Below the pieces are notes generated by a model. It searched no databases. It saw nothing but the letters and a program-made list of their open reading frames with translations, and was not told the origin of the DNA. Below are positions 9,428 through 18,720 of a stretch of 64,000 bases of DNA, in pieces. The stretch's first letter is position 1, and every line of letters starts with the position of its first letter. The stretch is taken from NCBI GenBank assembly GCA_016873295.1, contig VGXM01000011.1, forward strand, positions 18,223-82,222, written 5' to 3'. The position numbers were made by a program, and so were the translations under genes. This stretch comes from Phycisphaerae bacterium. Lineage in GTDB: Bacteria; Planctomycetota; Phycisphaerae; Phycisphaerales; UBA1924.

Positions 9428-10327
9428 TCAGGCCTCGAGGCGGTCGCGCCAGCGAGCGACGGCGTCGTGGCGCGTCAGGTCGTACCGGAGGGGAGTGAGC
9501 GTGATCTCCCCCGCCATGAGCATCTCCACGTCCGACCCGGGCTCGGTGGCGTGGAAATCGAGCCCGTACCCGGAGGGCCAGTAGTAGACGTCGCCCCCGG
9601 GCGAGACGCGTCGTTCGTAGCGGTCGACCAGCCCGTGGGTGTTCATCGGACAGACCCGGAGGCGCGGCAGGACGCGCGGGTCCATCGCGGGCCTGTTCTT
9701 GAGGTCGTCGGGGGCGAGCGAGCCCACGCTGACGCGCTGGCGATCGGTGTCGCCCCAGGGCTCCTCGGTGGCGGGGATGTTGACGCTGAGGACCTCGTGC
9801 CGCCCGAGCGGGCCGGCGGCAAGGGCGCGCTCGAGCGCGTGCCGGGCGCGGATCGCCGCCAGGTCGAAGCGCGGTTTGTGCATGCCGATCCTGAGGCTGA
9901 CCGCGATGGAGGGGACACCCAGGAAGGCGCCTTCGAGGGCCGCCGCCACCGTGCCCGAGTAGATCACGTTGATCCCGCAGTTGGCGCCGGCGTTCATGCC
10001 GGAGATGAGCAGGTCCGGCTGCCCGCCCATGCGTTCGGGCCAGATGGAGGAGAGGGCGAGCTTGACGCAGTCCGCCGGTCGCCCGTCGACGGCAATGCCG
10101 ATGCCGGCGTGCTCGGGGAGGGTCTCCTCGCGGCACATGAGGGGCTCGTCGAACGTCACGCCGTGGCTCGTCGCCGACTGCACGGTGAGCGGGGCGACGA
10201 CGAGGACCTCGACGGCCTGCTCGGTGAGGGACCCGGCGTAGGGCCCGCACCCGCCGGTGATCGCCTTGAGGAGCGCCAGGAGGCCCGGGGCGTGGATGCC
10301 GTCGTCGTTGGTGAGCAGGATCCGCAT
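9428..10327 (-). CDS. surE: 5'/3'-nucleotidase SurE
   Basis: A 299-residue metal-dependent phosphatase acting on nucleoside monophosphates. The N-terminal MRILLTNDDGIHAPGL carries the metal-binding DD pair. The serine loop (SATSHGVTF) and the asparagine of SGMNAGANCG complete the metal site. ATG 10327 is chosen because it places this motif at the N-terminus; 37 extra residues in the longer frame are non-homologous. A C-terminal part (DVYYWPSGYGLDFHATEPGS, then DVEMLMAGEITLTPL) matches the family's dimerisation arm. In many bacteria surE lies with pcm and stress genes, but not here. Confidence 0.93.
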   Translation of the reverse strand: MRILLTNDDGIHAPGLLALLKAITGGCGPYAGSLTEQAVEVLVVAPLTVQSATSHGVTFDEPLMCREETLPEHAGIGIAVDGRPADCVKLALSSIWPERMGGQPDLLISGMNAGANCGINVIYSGTVAAALEGAFLGVPSIAVSLRIGMHKPRFDLAAIRARHALERALAAGPLGRHEVLSVNIPATEEPWGDTDRQRVSVGSLAPDDLKNRPAMDPRVLPRLRVCPMNTHGLVDRYERRVSPGGDVYYWPSGYGLDFHATEPGSDVEMLMAGEITLTPLRYDLTRHDAVARWRDRLEA

Positions 10328-10477
10328 CGGGGCATCCTTGGGGGGCACGGGTCCCGGGGCGGGGCCCCCGTGCCACGGCTGTCGGGGCTCGGACCGGCAG
10401 TCGTGCCTTCCGGCGCCACGACCGAGCCCCGGGCGCACCGGCCGCGCCCGCCCCTACGGTTCCGCAAGGAGGCTCTC

Positions 10478-10828
10478 ATGGCCGGTCTCTACCGCTTCGT
10501 CGTCAGGTTCGTCGACAAGGCCTCGGGCAAGCCCGTGACGGGCCCGGCGTACCGGGTCCGGTTCTTCGACAAGGACATCATCCACGACAACCGCCTGGGC
10601 GAGTCGCCCCTGGACGGGCAGGGCTCGGCGGGCGTCATTGTGTCGTCGGCGGCGTTCAAGGGGCTCGATTCCCCAGGCGAGACCGAGCCCGACCTCTACT
10701 GCGTGCTGATGAAGGACGGCCAGCAGGTCTTCAAGACGCCCGTGCGCATGAACGTCAAGGTGGAGGCGACGGACCCCGTGACCGGGCGCGACGCGCGCAC
10801 GATCGACCTGGGCGTGTTCAAGGTCTGA
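10478..10828 (+). CDS. Small protein of unknown function, beta-rich
   Basis: 116 residues with a strong ribosome binding site (AAGGAGG five bases upstream of ATG). Alternating hydrophobic residues (YRFVVRFVDKASGKPVTG; YRVRFFDKD; DLYCVLMKDGQQVFKTPV) predict a small beta-sandwich, similar in pattern to transthyretin-like or C2-like modules. There is no signal peptide and no membrane segment. It lies alone between two minus-strand genes. I do not recognise the family. Confidence 0.65.
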   Translation: MAGLYRFVVRFVDKASGKPVTGPAYRVRFFDKDIIHDNRLGESPLDGQGSAGVIVSSAAFKGLDSPGETEPDLYCVLMKDGQQVFKTPVRMNVKVEATDPVTGRDARTIDLGVFKV

Positions 10829-10904
10829 AGCGCGCGCCCGACGAGCCCCGGGCGCAAGCCCGTGGTGGATCGCGTCCGGACCCCCCGCGCTCGCGCGTGG
10901 GGCT

Positions 10905-12770
10905 CTACTTCATCAGGTCCGCGCAGCCGGGCTGGGCCTCGACGTAGCGACGGTGCACGTCGGTGTAGTGCTTCTTGTAGATCCCGTCGATCTTCGCCGG
11001 CGCCGGGAACCGGGCGGAGAAGCCGGGCACCTCGGCGTCGAGCGTCGCCTGGGCCGCGGCGATCAGGTGCGCCACGAGCGTCCGCGGGTCCTCCTGCCCT
11101 ACCGCGATGCGGACCGTCGTCGGCGCGATGCCGGCCTCGCGGAGGGCCTCGGCCGACATCTCGCTGTGGCTCGTGATCGCGGGGCACAGCACCACCGTGT
11201 TGGGCTGCCCCAGCGAGACCTGGTGGCCGAAGGCCGGGTCGAGGCAGTCGAAGAAGCGCTTGAAGGCGTCGCGGCTGAACCTGGGCGTCGCGCCCCCTTT
11301 GCCCTCGAAGTCGATGGTGAAGAGCGGGGCGGGGAGCCCCAGGTACATGCACTTCTGGCGGACGGGGGCGTTCTCGTCGCCCGGGGCGGCGTTGCAGCGC
11401 ACGTTCACGTCCGGGTGCCCGCCCAGGACCTCGGCCAGCGTCAGCGTGTTGATGGTCTTGCGGAGCATGCGCAGCTCGAGCGAGTGCATGCCCGTGAGCA
11501 CCTCGTAGGCCTTGTCGGCGTCGAGGAAGGCGCCCTTGACGTAGTAGACGTTCCAGAAGAGGGTTTCGTCCCAGCTGTAGGTGCGCGAGTCGCCGGCGGG
11601 GCTGGTACCCACGACCGACTCGTGCTTGGGGATGAACATCCGCTCGTTGCGCCCGATGACCACGCCCGCGGTGGTCGAGCCGTGCCCGCAGAGGTCCTTG
11701 GTGTAGGAGTGCAGGACGAAGTCCGGTCGCTCCATGGGGTCGTTGCGCTGCAGGGGGCGGTGCAGGAAGGGCGTGCCCACGGTGCAGTCGCAGATGACGG
11801 TGATGCCCTGCTCGTGGGCCGCCCGGCAGATCGCGGGCACGTCGAGCATGTAGCCGTGGGGGTTGCACGGGCTCTCGAGGAAGACGTAGACCTGGCGTCC
11901 GTCGTCGAGGCGGTCGCGGTTGCGGTCCTTGACGTGCTTGAGGGCCCGGGCGAAATCGTCGGCGGAGTAGCCGTCGAAGAAGTTGACGGAGACGTCGAGG
12001 TTGCTGGTCTTCCCGAACCAGTCGTGCATGAGCTGGTACGTTCCGCCGTAGACGTTGCGGCTGGCCAGGATCATGTCGCGGTATCCGACCAGGTGGCTCA
12101 GGACGCCGTCCACCGCCGCCATGCCCGAGTTGAAGTTCCAGGCCATGTACTCGTGGGCGCGGGGCCCGGCCTCGACGTCGACGATGTGGTTGGCGAGGGT
12201 GATGCTCGTGGGGTTGAGGAGGCGCGAGTAGACCTCGAGCATCATCTCCTTGCCCTGGAAGGCGTCGTCGATCCACTCGGCGCAGGCGTAGATGTAGGTG
12301 GCGGTGCGGGTGATGACGGGGCGGCTGGAGAAGACCGCGGTCACGTTGTCGAAGATCGGGTAGGCCCCCTTCGCCATGCGGTCGCCCTGCTCGCGGACCA
12401 GGCTCTGGTAGGTCTTGCGGAAGGGGCTCTGCAGCGTGTCGAGCATCTTGGCCAGCTGGAAGCACAGGAACTTCTGGGCCGCGAACCGCTCCACGCGCTC
12501 CTTCCGAGGCAGCGTCGCCAGCTCGCCCACCACGGTCTCCCACAGGCGGCGCAGGTCGGCGTGCCCGGCGTAGAGGTGCCGGGTCAGCCCGGCGAGCCGC
12601 TGGCCGAACTCGCTCGACGGATCGATCGCAAAGTGCCGCAACTGCTCGTCCACCAGCCCCGCGACGTCGGAGGCCTGCGTGGTCTTGCGGCGCGGGCTGA
12701 TCTGGCGGGCCAGGGAGAAGTCGGAGCCGCGGTCGGCGGGGGCGTGCGGCGTGTGGGGCTTGGTGCTCAT
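10905..12770 (-). CDS. PLP-dependent Cys/Met-metabolism-type transferase, long form
   Basis: 621 residues. Residues from about 160 on match the fold type I gamma family (cystathionine synthases and lyases): VFLESPCNPHG carries the conserved substrate-face segment, VICDCTVGTPF the Asp that pairs with the PLP nitrogen, and HSYTKDLCGHG the Schiff-base lysine. The N-terminal 150 residues are extra compared with the usual 380-430, and the central TPLHRPL-type region is extended. So it probably uses a sulfur or O-acyl-homoserine-like substrate, but the exact reaction is open. ATG 12770 has a -10-like TAGAAT five bases upstream and no Shine-Dalgarno. Confidence 0.8.
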   Translation of the reverse strand: MSTKPHTPHAPADRGSDFSLARQISPRRKTTQASDVAGLVDEQLRHFAIDPSSEFGQRLAGLTRHLYAGHADLRRLWETVVGELATLPRKERVERFAAQKFLCFQLAKMLDTLQSPFRKTYQSLVREQGDRMAKGAYPIFDNVTAVFSSRPVITRTATYIYACAEWIDDAFQGKEMMLEVYSRLLNPTSITLANHIVDVEAGPRAHEYMAWNFNSGMAAVDGVLSHLVGYRDMILASRNVYGGTYQLMHDWFGKTSNLDVSVNFFDGYSADDFARALKHVKDRNRDRLDDGRQVYVFLESPCNPHGYMLDVPAICRAAHEQGITVICDCTVGTPFLHRPLQRNDPMERPDFVLHSYTKDLCGHGSTTAGVVIGRNERMFIPKHESVVGTSPAGDSRTYSWDETLFWNVYYVKGAFLDADKAYEVLTGMHSLELRMLRKTINTLTLAEVLGGHPDVNVRCNAAPGDENAPVRQKCMYLGLPAPLFTIDFEGKGGATPRFSRDAFKRFFDCLDPAFGHQVSLGQPNTVVLCPAITSHSEMSAEALREAGIAPTTVRIAVGQEDPRTLVAHLIAAAQATLDAEVPGFSARFPAPAKIDGIYKKHYTDVHRRYVEAQPGCADLMK

Positions 12771-12775
12771 GCCCC

Positions 12776-12781
12776 ATTCTA
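12776..12781 (-). promoter_or_regulatory. -10-like hexamer five bases before the PLP-enzyme start
   Basis: TAGAAT (minus strand) is followed by GGGGC and then ATG. AddB has the near-identical TAGAGT-GGGGC-ATG arrangement. This fits a leaderless transcript. Confidence 0.4.
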
Positions 12782-12894
12782 AGTCGCGCGCCGACCCGCC
12801 CCCGCGTGGGACCGGACTCCGGCCGGTGGGCGTGCGAACCCACCCCCCACCCGGCGGGCGGCGACTCATGCAGGGGCCTCGCGCTCGCTCGGCC

Positions 12895-14151
12895 TCAACA
12901 GGGCGCGTTGAACAGGTTCAGGAAGTCGAGGAAGTCGTTGAAATCGACGGACAGGTCGAGGTTGATGTCCGCGAGCGGGTGCCCGGCGTTGAAGGCGTTG
13001 AGGTAGTCGAGCAGGTCGTTGAAGTCCGTCACGCCGTCGTCGTTCCAGTCGCCCGGGCAGGGCTTGTACGCCACGATCTGGCGGATGTCGCCCACGCCGG
13101 TGCCGGCGGCGGCGAAGACGACCGTGGCCTCGCCCGCGTCGCGGAAGTCGCCGTCGCCGTTGGCATCGTGCAGGCGGTAGACCCGCTTGCCCGAGTTGTC
13201 GGTGACCAGCACGTCGCCGTCGGGGAGGCTGAGCGCGTCGATGGCGCTGAAGCCGGTCTCGGCGTTGGAGTAGACGATGGCGGACTCGCCTTCGTCCATG
13301 GCGTCGCTGTCGGCGTTCCCGTCGCGCATGCGGATGAGCTGGTCGATGCCGCCCGAGGCGATCTGGAGGGTGTAGAGCGCCCCGGGGCGGGCGCGGTCGG
13401 GCTCGAGCGCGAAGCCCGCCGAGGGCGTGATCCCCTCCGCGTTGCCCGCGCCCCAGAAGAGCGTGAACTCGCCGGGGTCGTCGGCGCGCCCGTTGGCGTT
13501 CAGGTCGACGAAGCGGGAGACACCGTGCAGGCCCGAGGAGGAGTTGCGGAGGTAGCCGACGTCGGCGGGGTCGAGCCAGACCTCCTGGGGGGCGTAGGGC
13601 CCGTTGCCCGGGCCGAAGGCTCCGTCGGCGACGTACATCGTGACCTCGCCCAAGGCCAGGGCTGCCCCGTCGCCGTCCAGGTCCACCACGCGGTAGATGG
13701 CGTCGGGCCCGAACGAGTTGCCGGCGTTCACGACGTACCCCCGCCCGAACGAATCGAACGCCACGCCGGTGGGGAAGGCGAAGCTCTGGCCCGCGGGGCT
13801 GCTGACGGTGGCGACCAGGAGCGACTCGCCGCCGTCGAGCGCATCGCCGTCGAGCGTGTTGTCGCGGCAAGCGACGGCGTAGCGGTTGATCTGGTCGCCC
13901 AGGAGCACGTAGCGGTCCGTCGGGCGCACGCCCAGGGCGGTGGTGTTGGGCGTGCCGGGGCTTCCGGCGGCGTTGGAGGCGTCGTAGAAGGCGAAGACCT
14001 CGGAGGCGCCGAAGACGCCGTCGCCGTCGACGTCGGTCAGGCGCCAGAGCCGATCGGTGTCGCGGTCGGCGATGAGGACTTGGAGGGGCTGGGCGGCGGC
14101 CGAGCCGGCGGCCAGGGCCAGGGCGGCGAGCGTGGAGAGGGTTCGCATCAT
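12895..14151 (-). CDS. Secreted beta-propeller-like protein with dockerin tail
   Basis: 418 residues. A signal peptide (TLSTLAALALAAGSAAAQ) is followed by repeated blades that read LWRLTDVDGDGVF, IYRVVDLDGDGAA, LIRMRDGNADSDA and VYRLHDANGDGDF, each about 60-80 residues apart. They look like NHL/SMP-30-like propeller strands with calcium-type DxDxDG loops. The tail has two dockerin-like repeats (DWNDDGVTDFNDLLDYLN; DINLDLSVDFNDFLDFLN) and ends APC. Start M14151 or the adjacent M14148; TATGAC lies three bases upstream with a TGG extension, so the message may be leaderless. Confidence 0.72.
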   Translation of the reverse strand: MMRTLSTLAALALAAGSAAAQPLQVLIADRDTDRLWRLTDVDGDGVFGASEVFAFYDASNAAGSPGTPNTTALGVRPTDRYVLLGDQINRYAVACRDNTLDGDALDGGESLLVATVSSPAGQSFAFPTGVAFDSFGRGYVVNAGNSFGPDAIYRVVDLDGDGAALALGEVTMYVADGAFGPGNGPYAPQEVWLDPADVGYLRNSSSGLHGVSRFVDLNANGRADDPGEFTLFWGAGNAEGITPSAGFALEPDRARPGALYTLQIASGGIDQLIRMRDGNADSDAMDEGESAIVYSNAETGFSAIDALSLPDGDVLVTDNSGKRVYRLHDANGDGDFRDAGEATVVFAAAGTGVGDIRQIVAYKPCPGDWNDDGVTDFNDLLDYLNAFNAGHPLADINLDLSVDFNDFLDFLNLFNAPC

Positions 14152-14154
14152 CCC

Positions 14155-14163
14155 GTCATACCA
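14155..14163 (-). promoter_or_regulatory. Extended -10-like element at the start of a secreted-protein gene
   Basis: On the minus strand TGGTATGAC ends three bases before the ATG pair at 14151/14148. It fits an extended -10 with a leaderless start. Confidence 0.3.
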
Positions 14164-14214
14164 CACCCCGGGGTCCGGATCAAGGGGTGCGGGCCCGGTT
14201 CGGGCGAAAACGCG

Positions 14215-15744
14215 TCAGGGGCAGGGTGTGTTGAAGTGGTTGAGGAAGGCGAGGAAGTCGTTGAAGTCGATGGCGCCGTCGCCGTTGAGGTCGGCGCGGG
14301 GGTTCTGGGCGTTGAAGTCGTTGAGGAAGGCGAGGAAGTCGTTGAAGTCGACGACGCCGTCGCAGTTCCAGTCGCCGGTGCACACGACCAGCGCCGCGGG
14401 ATCGCCGGTGACGCTGCCGCAGGCGTTGGCGACGAGGGCGTCGTAGGTCCCGGCGTCAAGGGGGTGGACGTTTGAGATGGTCAGCGTGGCGGAGGCGGCG
14501 CCGGAGATGATCGAGCCGTTGGGCGTGGGGCCGTCAACGAGGGGGACGCCGCCCCTGCGCCACCGGAAGGAGAGGCCGGAGGCCGGGCTCGCCGCCACGC
14601 TGAACGCCGCGGTGCCGCCGGGGCACGTGGCCGCGGGCTGGGGATGGGCGGTGATCGCCGGGGTGTCAAAGCGGAAGCGGGCGATGCGGCTGGCGGCCAC
14701 GCCCCCGGCGGTGGTGAAGTTGCCCCCCGCGAGCAGGTCGCCGCTGGGCATGACCGCCAGCGCGTAGACCCAGTCATTCATGCCCGATCCCAGGGCGGAC
14801 CAGGCCGAGCCGTTCCAGCGGGCGACGCGGTTGGCCGGCACGCCCCCGGCGGTGGTAAACCATCCCCCCGCGACGAGGTCGCCGTTGGGCATGACCGCCA
14901 GCGCGGTGACTTCGCCGTTCATGCCCGATCCGAGGGCGGACCAGGCCGAGCCGTTCCAGCGGGCGATGCGGTTGGCGGCCACGCCCCCGGCGGTGGTGAA
15001 GCCGCCCCCCGCGACCAGGTCGCCGGTGGGCATGACCGCCAGCGCGTAGACCCAGTTGTTCATGCCCGATCCGAGGGCGGACCAGGACGAGCCGTTCCAG
15101 CGGGCGACGTAGTTGGCGGCCACGCCCCCGGCGGTGGTGAAGCCGCCCCCCGCGACCAGGTCGCCGTTGGGCATGATCGCCACCGCGTAGACATAGCTGT
15201 TGATGCCCGATCCGAGGGCGGACCAAGCCGAGCCGTCCCAGCGGGCGACGCGGTTGGCCGGCGCGCCCCCGGCGGTGGTGAAGTCGCCCCCCGCGACCAG
15301 GTCGCCGTTGGGCAGCACCGCCAGCGCGATGACCCAGTTGTTCATGCCCGACCCGAGGGCGGACCAGGTCGAGCCGCTCCAGCGGGCGATGCGACTGGTC
15401 TGGGCCACGCCCCCGGCGGCGGTGAACCATCCCCCCGCGACCAGGTCGCCGTTGGGCAGCACCGCCAGCGCGTCGACGCCGCCGTTCATGCCCGATCCGA
15501 GGGCGGACCAGGTCGAGCCGTTCCAGCGGGCGACGCTGTTGGCGGCCACGCCCCCGGCGGTGGTGAAGATGCCCCCCGCGACCAGGTCGCCGCTCGGCAT
15601 GACCGCCAGCGCGTTGACGGTGTCGGTCACGCCCGGCGGCCCGAAGCCGGGGAGCCACGAGCACGGCTCCTGGCCCCGCGCGACCGGCGCGAGCAGGACG
15701 AGGACGATCAATGCCGCGAGGATCGAACGCAGTCGGGTCATCAT
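14215..15744 (-). CDS. Secreted repeat protein (47-residue repeats, Ig-like domain, dockerin tail)
   Basis: About 509 residues. Signal peptide (LRSILAALIVLVLLAPVARG), then six complete and one partial copy of a 47-residue repeat with core ALAVMPNGDLVAGGxFTTAG and ARWNGSxWSALGSGMN. The repeats probably close into a beta-propeller like delta-60/kelch proteins. An immunoglobulin-like domain follows (TAFSVAASPASGLSFRW ... ATLTISNVHPLDAGTYDALV). The C-terminus is a double dockerin-like block ending TPCP. Start could also be ATG 15759. It precedes the propeller-like gene at 12895 on the same strand with 63 bases between, so they may share a transcript. Confidence 0.75.
   Translation of the reverse strand: MMTRLRSILAALIVLVLLAPVARGQEPCSWLPGFGPPGVTDTVNALAVMPSGDLVAGGIFTTAGGVAANSVARWNGSTWSALGSGMNGGVDALAVLPNGDLVAGGWFTAAGGVAQTSRIARWSGSTWSALGSGMNNWVIALAVLPNGDLVAGGDFTTAGGAPANRVARWDGSAWSALGSGINSYVYAVAIMPNGDLVAGGGFTTAGGVAANYVARWNGSSWSALGSGMNNWVYALAVMPTGDLVAGGGFTTAGGVAANRIARWNGSAWSALGSGMNGEVTALAVMPNGDLVAGGWFTTAGGVPANRVARWNGSAWSALGSGMNDWVYALAVMPSGDLLAGGNFTTAGGVAASRIARFRFDTPAITAHPQPAATCPGGTAAFSVAASPASGLSFRWRRGGVPLVDGPTPNGSIISGAASATLTISNVHPLDAGTYDALVANACGSVTGDPAALVVCTGDWNCDGVVDFNDFLAFLNDFNAQNPRADLNGDGAIDFNDFLAFLNHFNTPCP
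14640..15625. repeat. Coding tandem repeat, 141-base unit, about seven copies
   Basis: The phrase CATGCCCGAT recurs at 14779, 14920, 15061, 15202 (one base different), 15343 and 15487. The spacing is 141 bases except the last, which is 144. Copies are highly alike at DNA level, which suggests recent expansion or homogenisation. Confidence 0.85.
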
Positions 15745-16065
15745 GGCTTGCTCTCGCATGGCGTTGGGGGGTCCTGAACCGCCCCCGATTCCCGCACCGG
15801 GTCCCATGGGAGTCGGGCGGGTCAAAGGGCTCGACGCCGGCCGGGCCGGGGCGAGTATCGTCGGCGTCAAGGCTCGATCAACGGGAATCCCCATCGGCTT
15901 CTCCGCCCACGACCGCCGCGGGCTCCGCATGGCAATTCAACTTCGTGATGGGCGCCGTGGTTGCAAGGGTTATTGTCTTTTCGTCGCTTGCCAGCCTTCT
16001 TCCACACCCATTCCCAAACAGGAGCCGACTTGCGCCTGGCGTGACGGCGGTGTATCACGGGCGGA

Positions 16066-16242
16066 GTGTGCACGGACGCCCACAATCGGGCCGCGCTTTG
16101 CGGCATCACCGATGCCGCGACGCGGGCGGTCCTCATGACCGTCCACCGCACCCTCAAACTCCGCGGCCAGGACCCGCGCCAGGCCATCGCCGGCGCCCTC
16201 GCCGCCTCCAGCGCCACCGGCTCCCTCCCGCCCTGCCCTCAC
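16066..16242 (+). pseudogene. IS66-type transposase C-terminal remnant
   Basis: A short frame contains VLMTVHRTLKLRGQDPRQAI and ATGSLPPCP. This is the pattern of the last 40-50 residues of planctomycete IS66-family transposases as I remember them (VLMSVxRTLxLRGxDP...TGxLPPLP). The catalytic DDE part is absent and no inverted repeats were found. Around it, from 15745 to 16560, there is no intact gene. Confidence 0.4.
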
Positions 16243-16272
16243 CCGTTGCAGACGGCTGAAGAGTCACGATGA

Positions 16273-16559
16273 ATGGACACCAGGATTGGCGGCAGGGACT
16301 GCACACCATCGGAGCCGCGGAGACCGACGCGCCCCCGATGGATGGACACCCGCGATCCAGTCGCCCGACGCGGCCCTGAAGCCCGAACTCAGGAGCAGTG
16401 GCGCCGGCCCCCGGTCGGTGTTCTGGCCGCAAGGCCCAGGGCCGCCCCCGTGGCCAGTCACAGGGAGACACCGGCCACAGACCGGTGCCACTGAGGCCGG
16501 CGCCATTGGTGGTGTGGTGTCCGAGGGTTGTGGGTGTGGAGGGGCGAGCCCCAGCCGCG
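16273..16559. other. Gene-free, repeat-rich spacer
   Basis: No protein-like frame is credible here. It holds a degenerate direct repeat starting ATGGACACC (16272 and 16340), an inverted repeat CCATCGG...CCGATGG, and a small palindrome CACCGG-7-CCGGTG near 16470. It looks like decayed mobile DNA upstream of the pepA terminus. Confidence 0.4.
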
Positions 16560-18065
16560 TCACTCGTCCTCGAGCAGGCGGGCCAGGAGGCGTACGCCCC
16601 AGCCTGTGGGGCCTTCGATGAAGGGCCCGGTGATCTTCTCCGCGACGTGCACGCCCGCGATGTCCAGGTGGCACCACGGCACCTTGGGCTCGACAAAGTA
16701 CGACAGGAACGCCGCACCCTGAATGGGATGGGCCTTGCGATTGGGGTTGCTGTTGAGGATATCCGCGACGGGGCTCTTCATGAGCTCGCGGTACTCGTCG
16801 TGCATCGGCAGCCGCCACACGCGCTCGCCCGAGGCCTTGGCCGCCTCCTCGACCCTGCCGCGGAGCTTGTCGTCCTCGCAGAACATGCCGCAGAAGGTGG
16901 AGCCCAGGGCCACCACGACGCCGCCGGTGAGCGTCGCCAGGTCCACGATGTACGCCGGGTTCTCCTTCTCGCAGGCCCAGCAGAGCGCGTCGGCCAGCAC
17001 CAGCCGCCCCTCGGCGTCGGTGTTCGTCACCTCCACCGAGACGCCGTTGCGGTAGGTGAGGATGTCGTCCGGGCGGTAGGCCTCGTCGCTGATGGAGTTC
17101 TCGGCGCAGGCCAGGAGCGCGACCACGGGGCGGCGGGGCTTGACGACCGTGGCGATGGCGTGCATCGCCCCGAGCACGGCGCACCCGCCGTCCTTGTCGC
17201 GCTTCATCCCCACCATCCCGTTGTTGATCTTCAGCGACAGCCCGCCCGTGTCGTAGGTCATGGTCTTGCCGATGAGCACGGCGGGCTTGGAGGCCCGCGC
17301 GGGGGGCTTGCCCCTGGGGCGGTACTCCAGGCGGATCAGGCAGGGCTTGTTCTCGCTGGCCTTGCCCACGTTGATCAGGCCCGTGAGCTTCTCGCGCACC
17401 AGCGCATCGCCCTCCAGCACCGTGCACCTGAGCCCGGTCGCCCGGGCCAGCTTCCTGGCCTGGGCCGCCATGAACGACGTCGTCGCGATGTTGGGAGGCG
17501 TCTGGCTCAGCGTGCGGCACAGGTTGGCCGACTCGGCCAGGGCCAGCCCCTCGCCCAGCCCGGCCCGGAACCGGGCGTCGTCGGCGACGATCGTCAGTCG
17601 CCCACGCTTGGGGTCCGGCGTCGCCGAACCCTTGAACGCCCGGTCGCCGTCCCACGACAGCAGCCCCAGCCCCTCGCCCGCCGCGGCCCCGCATTCCTCC
17701 GCGTCGGCCTTTGCGGCGTCGAAGGACGACCCCAGGGCGAACGACACGCTCGTGAGCTTGGCGCCCGCGAGCCGACGACCCACGCTGGCCGCCGCCGTCC
17801 GCATCGACCCGGGCGCGAACGACCCCCTCTCCCCCAGCCCCACGATGAAGTAGCGCTCGGCGGGGGCCTTCTTGGCCCCCGGCGCGGGGGCCGACTCGAC
17901 CACCACGCCCAGCTCGCCCGTGGCGTCGGGGCGCCTGCTCGCGGCGACCAGCGAGCCGTCGGCGTCGAGCCTGCGGGCCGCGGCGTCGAGCCCCTCGCCC
18001 TTGAACTGACCGACCACGAGGGCCTGGGCCCCACCCTTCGCCGACACGCGGATCGACTGGAACAT
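16560..18065 (-). CDS. pepA: Leucyl aminopeptidase, family M17
   Basis: 501 residues, normal for the hexameric cytosolic M17 peptidases that remove N-terminal amino acids. The catalytic domain carries KTMTYDTGGLSLK (metal-binding Lys and Asp), MKRDKDGGCAVLGA, and the signature NTDAEGRLVLADAL with the second metal ligands and catalytic Arg. The less conserved N-terminal domain spans about residues 1-180. The family E. coli form also binds DNA in plasmid dimer resolution, which cannot be inferred here. A Shine-Dalgarno-like GGAG sits upstream of ATG 18065. Confidence 0.93.
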   Translation of the reverse strand: MFQSIRVSAKGGAQALVVGQFKGEGLDAAARRLDADGSLVAASRRPDATGELGVVVESAPAPGAKKAPAERYFIVGLGERGSFAPGSMRTAAASVGRRLAGAKLTSVSFALGSSFDAAKADAEECGAAAGEGLGLLSWDGDRAFKGSATPDPKRGRLTIVADDARFRAGLGEGLALAESANLCRTLSQTPPNIATTSFMAAQARKLARATGLRCTVLEGDALVREKLTGLINVGKASENKPCLIRLEYRPRGKPPARASKPAVLIGKTMTYDTGGLSLKINNGMVGMKRDKDGGCAVLGAMHAIATVVKPRRPVVALLACAENSISDEAYRPDDILTYRNGVSVEVTNTDAEGRLVLADALCWACEKENPAYIVDLATLTGGVVVALGSTFCGMFCEDDKLRGRVEEAAKASGERVWRLPMHDEYRELMKSPVADILNSNPNRKAHPIQGAAFLSYFVEPKVPWCHLDIAGVHVAEKITGPFIEGPTGWGVRLLARLLEDE

Positions 18066-18131
18066 GCGCTTCTCCTTGGAGGGGCAAGCCTAGCCAAACC
18101 CGGTGCTCCGGAGCAGGTTGCGGGCCCCGAG

Positions 18132-18137
18132 TATGCT
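18132..18137 (+). promoter_or_regulatory. -10-like hexamer seven bases before the HIT gene start
   Basis: TATGCT precedes ATG 18145 by seven bases without a Shine-Dalgarno. It fits a leaderless message. Confidence 0.35.
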
Positions 18138-18144
18138 CAGCGCC

Positions 18145-18720
18145 ATGGCGACTCCACCCGACGGTCCAGCCCCGGGCCCCCGCGCCATCTGGGCGCCCTG
18201 GCGACTGCCCTACCTCGAGGACGTGGGCGCCCAGGAGCGGGCCGGCGGACCGCCCACCGCCTCCACCGGCTCATTCCTCCGCGACGCCTGGCTCGACCCC
18301 GCCCGCGACCGCGAGAACCACGTCGTGGTGCGGGGACGCGTCGGCCTCATCATGCTCAACCGCTACCCCTACGCCAACGGGCACCTGCTCGTCGCCCTGG
18401 GCGAGGCCCGCCCCACGCTCCTGGACTACGACCCGGCCCAGCGGGCCGACCTGTGGCTCCTCACCGACTGCGCCACGGACCTCGTGCAGCGGGCCCTGGA
18501 GCCGCAGGGCATCAACATCGGCGTGAACCAGGGGCGCTCCGCGGGCGCGGGCGTGCCCCAGCACCTGCACGTGCACCTTGTGCCCCGATGGTCGGGCGAC
18601 GTGAACTTCATGTCGGTCGTGGGTCAGGTCCGCGTCATCCCCGCCGCGCTCGACGACATGGCCGACCGCTTCCGCAAGGCCTGGGCCGCGCTCTCGGGCG
18701 CCTGGACGAGCGTGCGCTAA
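18145..18720 (+). CDS. HIT-family nucleotide hydrolase/phosphorylase
   Basis: 191 residues. The histidine triad is HLHVHLVPRW (HxHxHxx), the nucleophilic motif that hydrolyses or phosphorolyses dinucleoside polyphosphates and nucleoside phosphoramidates. Upstream segments LIMLNRYPYANGHLLVAL and INIGVNQGRSAGAGVPQHLH are typical of the Ap4A phosphorylase-like HIT branch. The N-terminal IWAPWRLPYL also fits that branch. The stop codon lies inside the first 20 bases of the palindromic repeat array that follows. Confidence 0.9.
   Translation: MATPPDGPAPGPRAIWAPWRLPYLEDVGAQERAGGPPTASTGSFLRDAWLDPARDRENHVVVRGRVGLIMLNRYPYANGHLLVALGEARPTLLDYDPAQRADLWLLTDCATDLVQRALEPQGINIGVNQGRSAGAGVPQHLHVHLVPRWSGDVNFMSVVGQVRVIPAALDDMADRFRKAWAALSGAWTSVR

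Noticed and set aside
14640..15625. Regular repeats considered as a CRISPR array
   Set aside because: Units are 141 bases, in coding phase and similar over their full length; there are no unique spacers.
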